The notes under the pieces: generated by a model
Seen by the model: only the letters and a program-made list of their open reading frames with translations
What the model was told of the DNA's origin: nothing
Database searches by the model: none
Assembly (NCBI RefSeq): GCF_000706765.1
Contig: NZ_CP006018.1
Span: forward strand, 1,302,001-1,366,000
Direction of reading: 5' to 3'
Length of the DNA: 64,000 nt
Source: Bifidobacterium [indicum] DSM 20214 = LMG 11587
Lineage (GTDB): Bacteria > Actinomycetota > Actinomycetes > Actinomycetales > Bifidobacteriaceae
Shown here: positions 63,417 through 64,000 of the stretch, piece by piece
How the letters are laid out: the number at the start of each line of letters is the position of its first letter
Position numbering within the stretch: position 1 is the stretch's first letter
Translations under genes and position numbers: made by a program

Positions 63417-64000
63417 ATGACCCTCTTCACCAGGAAGACAACGACCAGGTTCATGGTCGCAGCACTCACCTTCGCCACCCTGATGTCGGGAGCGGCCTGC
63501 GGTTCCGGCTCGTCCTCGGCCAAGGACGACACCAAGTCGGGAGCCATCACCGAAGAGACCATCAATCCCGGTACCCTGACCATCGCCACGGGGGATCCCG
63601 CATACACGCCCTACGTCGAAGACAACGATCCCGAGAGCGGCAAGGGCTATGAGGCCGCCGTCGCCTACGCGGTCGCCGAGAAGATGGGCTTCAGCAAGGA
63701 CAAGGTCAAGTGGACCCGCACCTCCTTCGATGCCGCCATCGCCCCGGGCACCAAGGACTTCGACATGAACATCCAGCAGTTCTCGATCACTTCAGAACGC
63801 AAGAATGCCGTCGATTTCACCCCCAGCTACTACAACTCCACCCAATCCCTGGTTGTCCACAAGGATTCCAAGTACGCCTCGGTGAAGTCCCTGAGCGAGC
63901 TCAAGGACGCCAAGATCGGCGCCATGGTGGGTTCGACCTCATACACTGTGGCACAGGACAAGCTCAAGAAGGACGTCCAGACCTTCAACGACAACGCCAC
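63417..64000 (+). CDS. Amino-acid-type ABC transporter binding lipoprotein (partial)
   Basis: The first 194 residues of a family 3 solute-binding protein that collects polar amino acids outside the cell. The signal peptide ends in a lipobox (SGAAC, lipid-modified C28), followed by a Ser/Gly linker. The mature domain starts GTLTIATGDPAYTPYV and has the family's FDMNIQQFSITSERKNAVDFTPSYY. AAGGAG lies about 11 nt before the ATG at 63417. The 243 bp upstream of it (63174-63416) hold no other gene. The gene runs off the right edge, so its permease partners are not visible. Confidence 0.92.
   Translation, partial: MTLFTRKTTTRFMVAALTFATLMSGAACGSGSSSAKDDTKSGAITEETINPGTLTIATGDPAYTPYVEDNDPESGKGYEAAVAYAVAEKMGFSKDKVKWTRTSFDAAIAPGTKDFDMNIQQFSITSERKNAVDFTPSYYNSTQSLVVHKDSKYASVKSLSELKDAKIGAMVGSTSYTVAQDKLKKDVQTFNDNA

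Overview
The window reads as a chromosomal segment of a high-GC Gram-positive bacterium. It is most likely a Bifidobacterium: the GalE protein, the DUF4125 and TPR-DUF4037 pair, the fused FolB-FolK, the order tilS-hpt-ftsH-folBK and the neighbours DUF2530/sensor kinase/phoU all fit that genus. The species is not identifiable by eye. Nearly all of the sequence is coding. No prophage, insertion sequence, integrase, CRISPR array or plasmid function was seen.

Layout. 1-10.1 kb: a minus-strand series of folB-folK (partial and apparently frameshifted), ftsH, hpt, tilS, a PBP4-type D,D-carboxypeptidase, a membrane glycosyltransferase and an AI-2E-family permease, with a second glycosyltransferase on the plus strand. 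10.2-17.2 kb: tRNA-Glu, a Tet(M)-type GTPase, trmB, galE, tRNA-Asp, tRNA-Phe, and a thyA-folA-phosphatase operon. 17.5-22.9 kb: OsmC, a universal stress protein, two secreted cell-wall hydrolases (NlpC/P60 and CHAP) and manA. 23-25.4 kb: DUF2530, a SenX3-like sensor kinase whose phosphoacceptor histidine is replaced by arginine, and phoU. 25.6-32.5 kb: a sugar-uptake locus of two permeases and a lipoprotein binding protein, divergent from a LacI regulator and an unassigned glycosidase. Three similar LacI-type operator sites lie in it. 32.6-36.6 kb: gpm, menA, lysS, tRNA-Pro. 36.8-41.3 kb: TPR-DUF4037, DUF4125 and a membrane alpha/beta hydrolase. 41.3-46.1 kb: a PspC/LiaF-like envelope-stress module with a kinase and a LuxR regulator. 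46.2-58.9 kb: mostly housekeeping genes (serS, serine dehydratase, a lipid kinase, pgm, RNase HI, rpiA, the tiny ribosomal protein bS22, radA). 59-64 kb: a nucleoside-thioether recycling cluster and the start of an amino-acid binding lipoprotein gene.

The most interesting part is the 59-63.2 kb cluster. A SAH-hydrolase-like protein overlaps an amidohydrolase of the SAH/MTA/aminofutalosine deaminase group by 4 bp, and both are followed by a cupin and a convergent MTA/SAH-nucleosidase-like gene. The SAH-hydrolase-like protein has lost the usual adenine-pocket residues. The nucleosidase-like protein has Asn where the adenine-specific catalytic Asp should be. Together this suggests a deaminated (6-oxopurine) route, with S-inosylhomocysteine or a similar thio-inosine as the intermediate. 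This is inference from motifs and gene order.

Folate genes form a second theme. FolB-FolK looks broken and no folE or folP lies in the 90 bp between it and ftsH, where I expect them in bifidobacteria, yet folA and thyA are intact. That pattern points to salvage of external folate.
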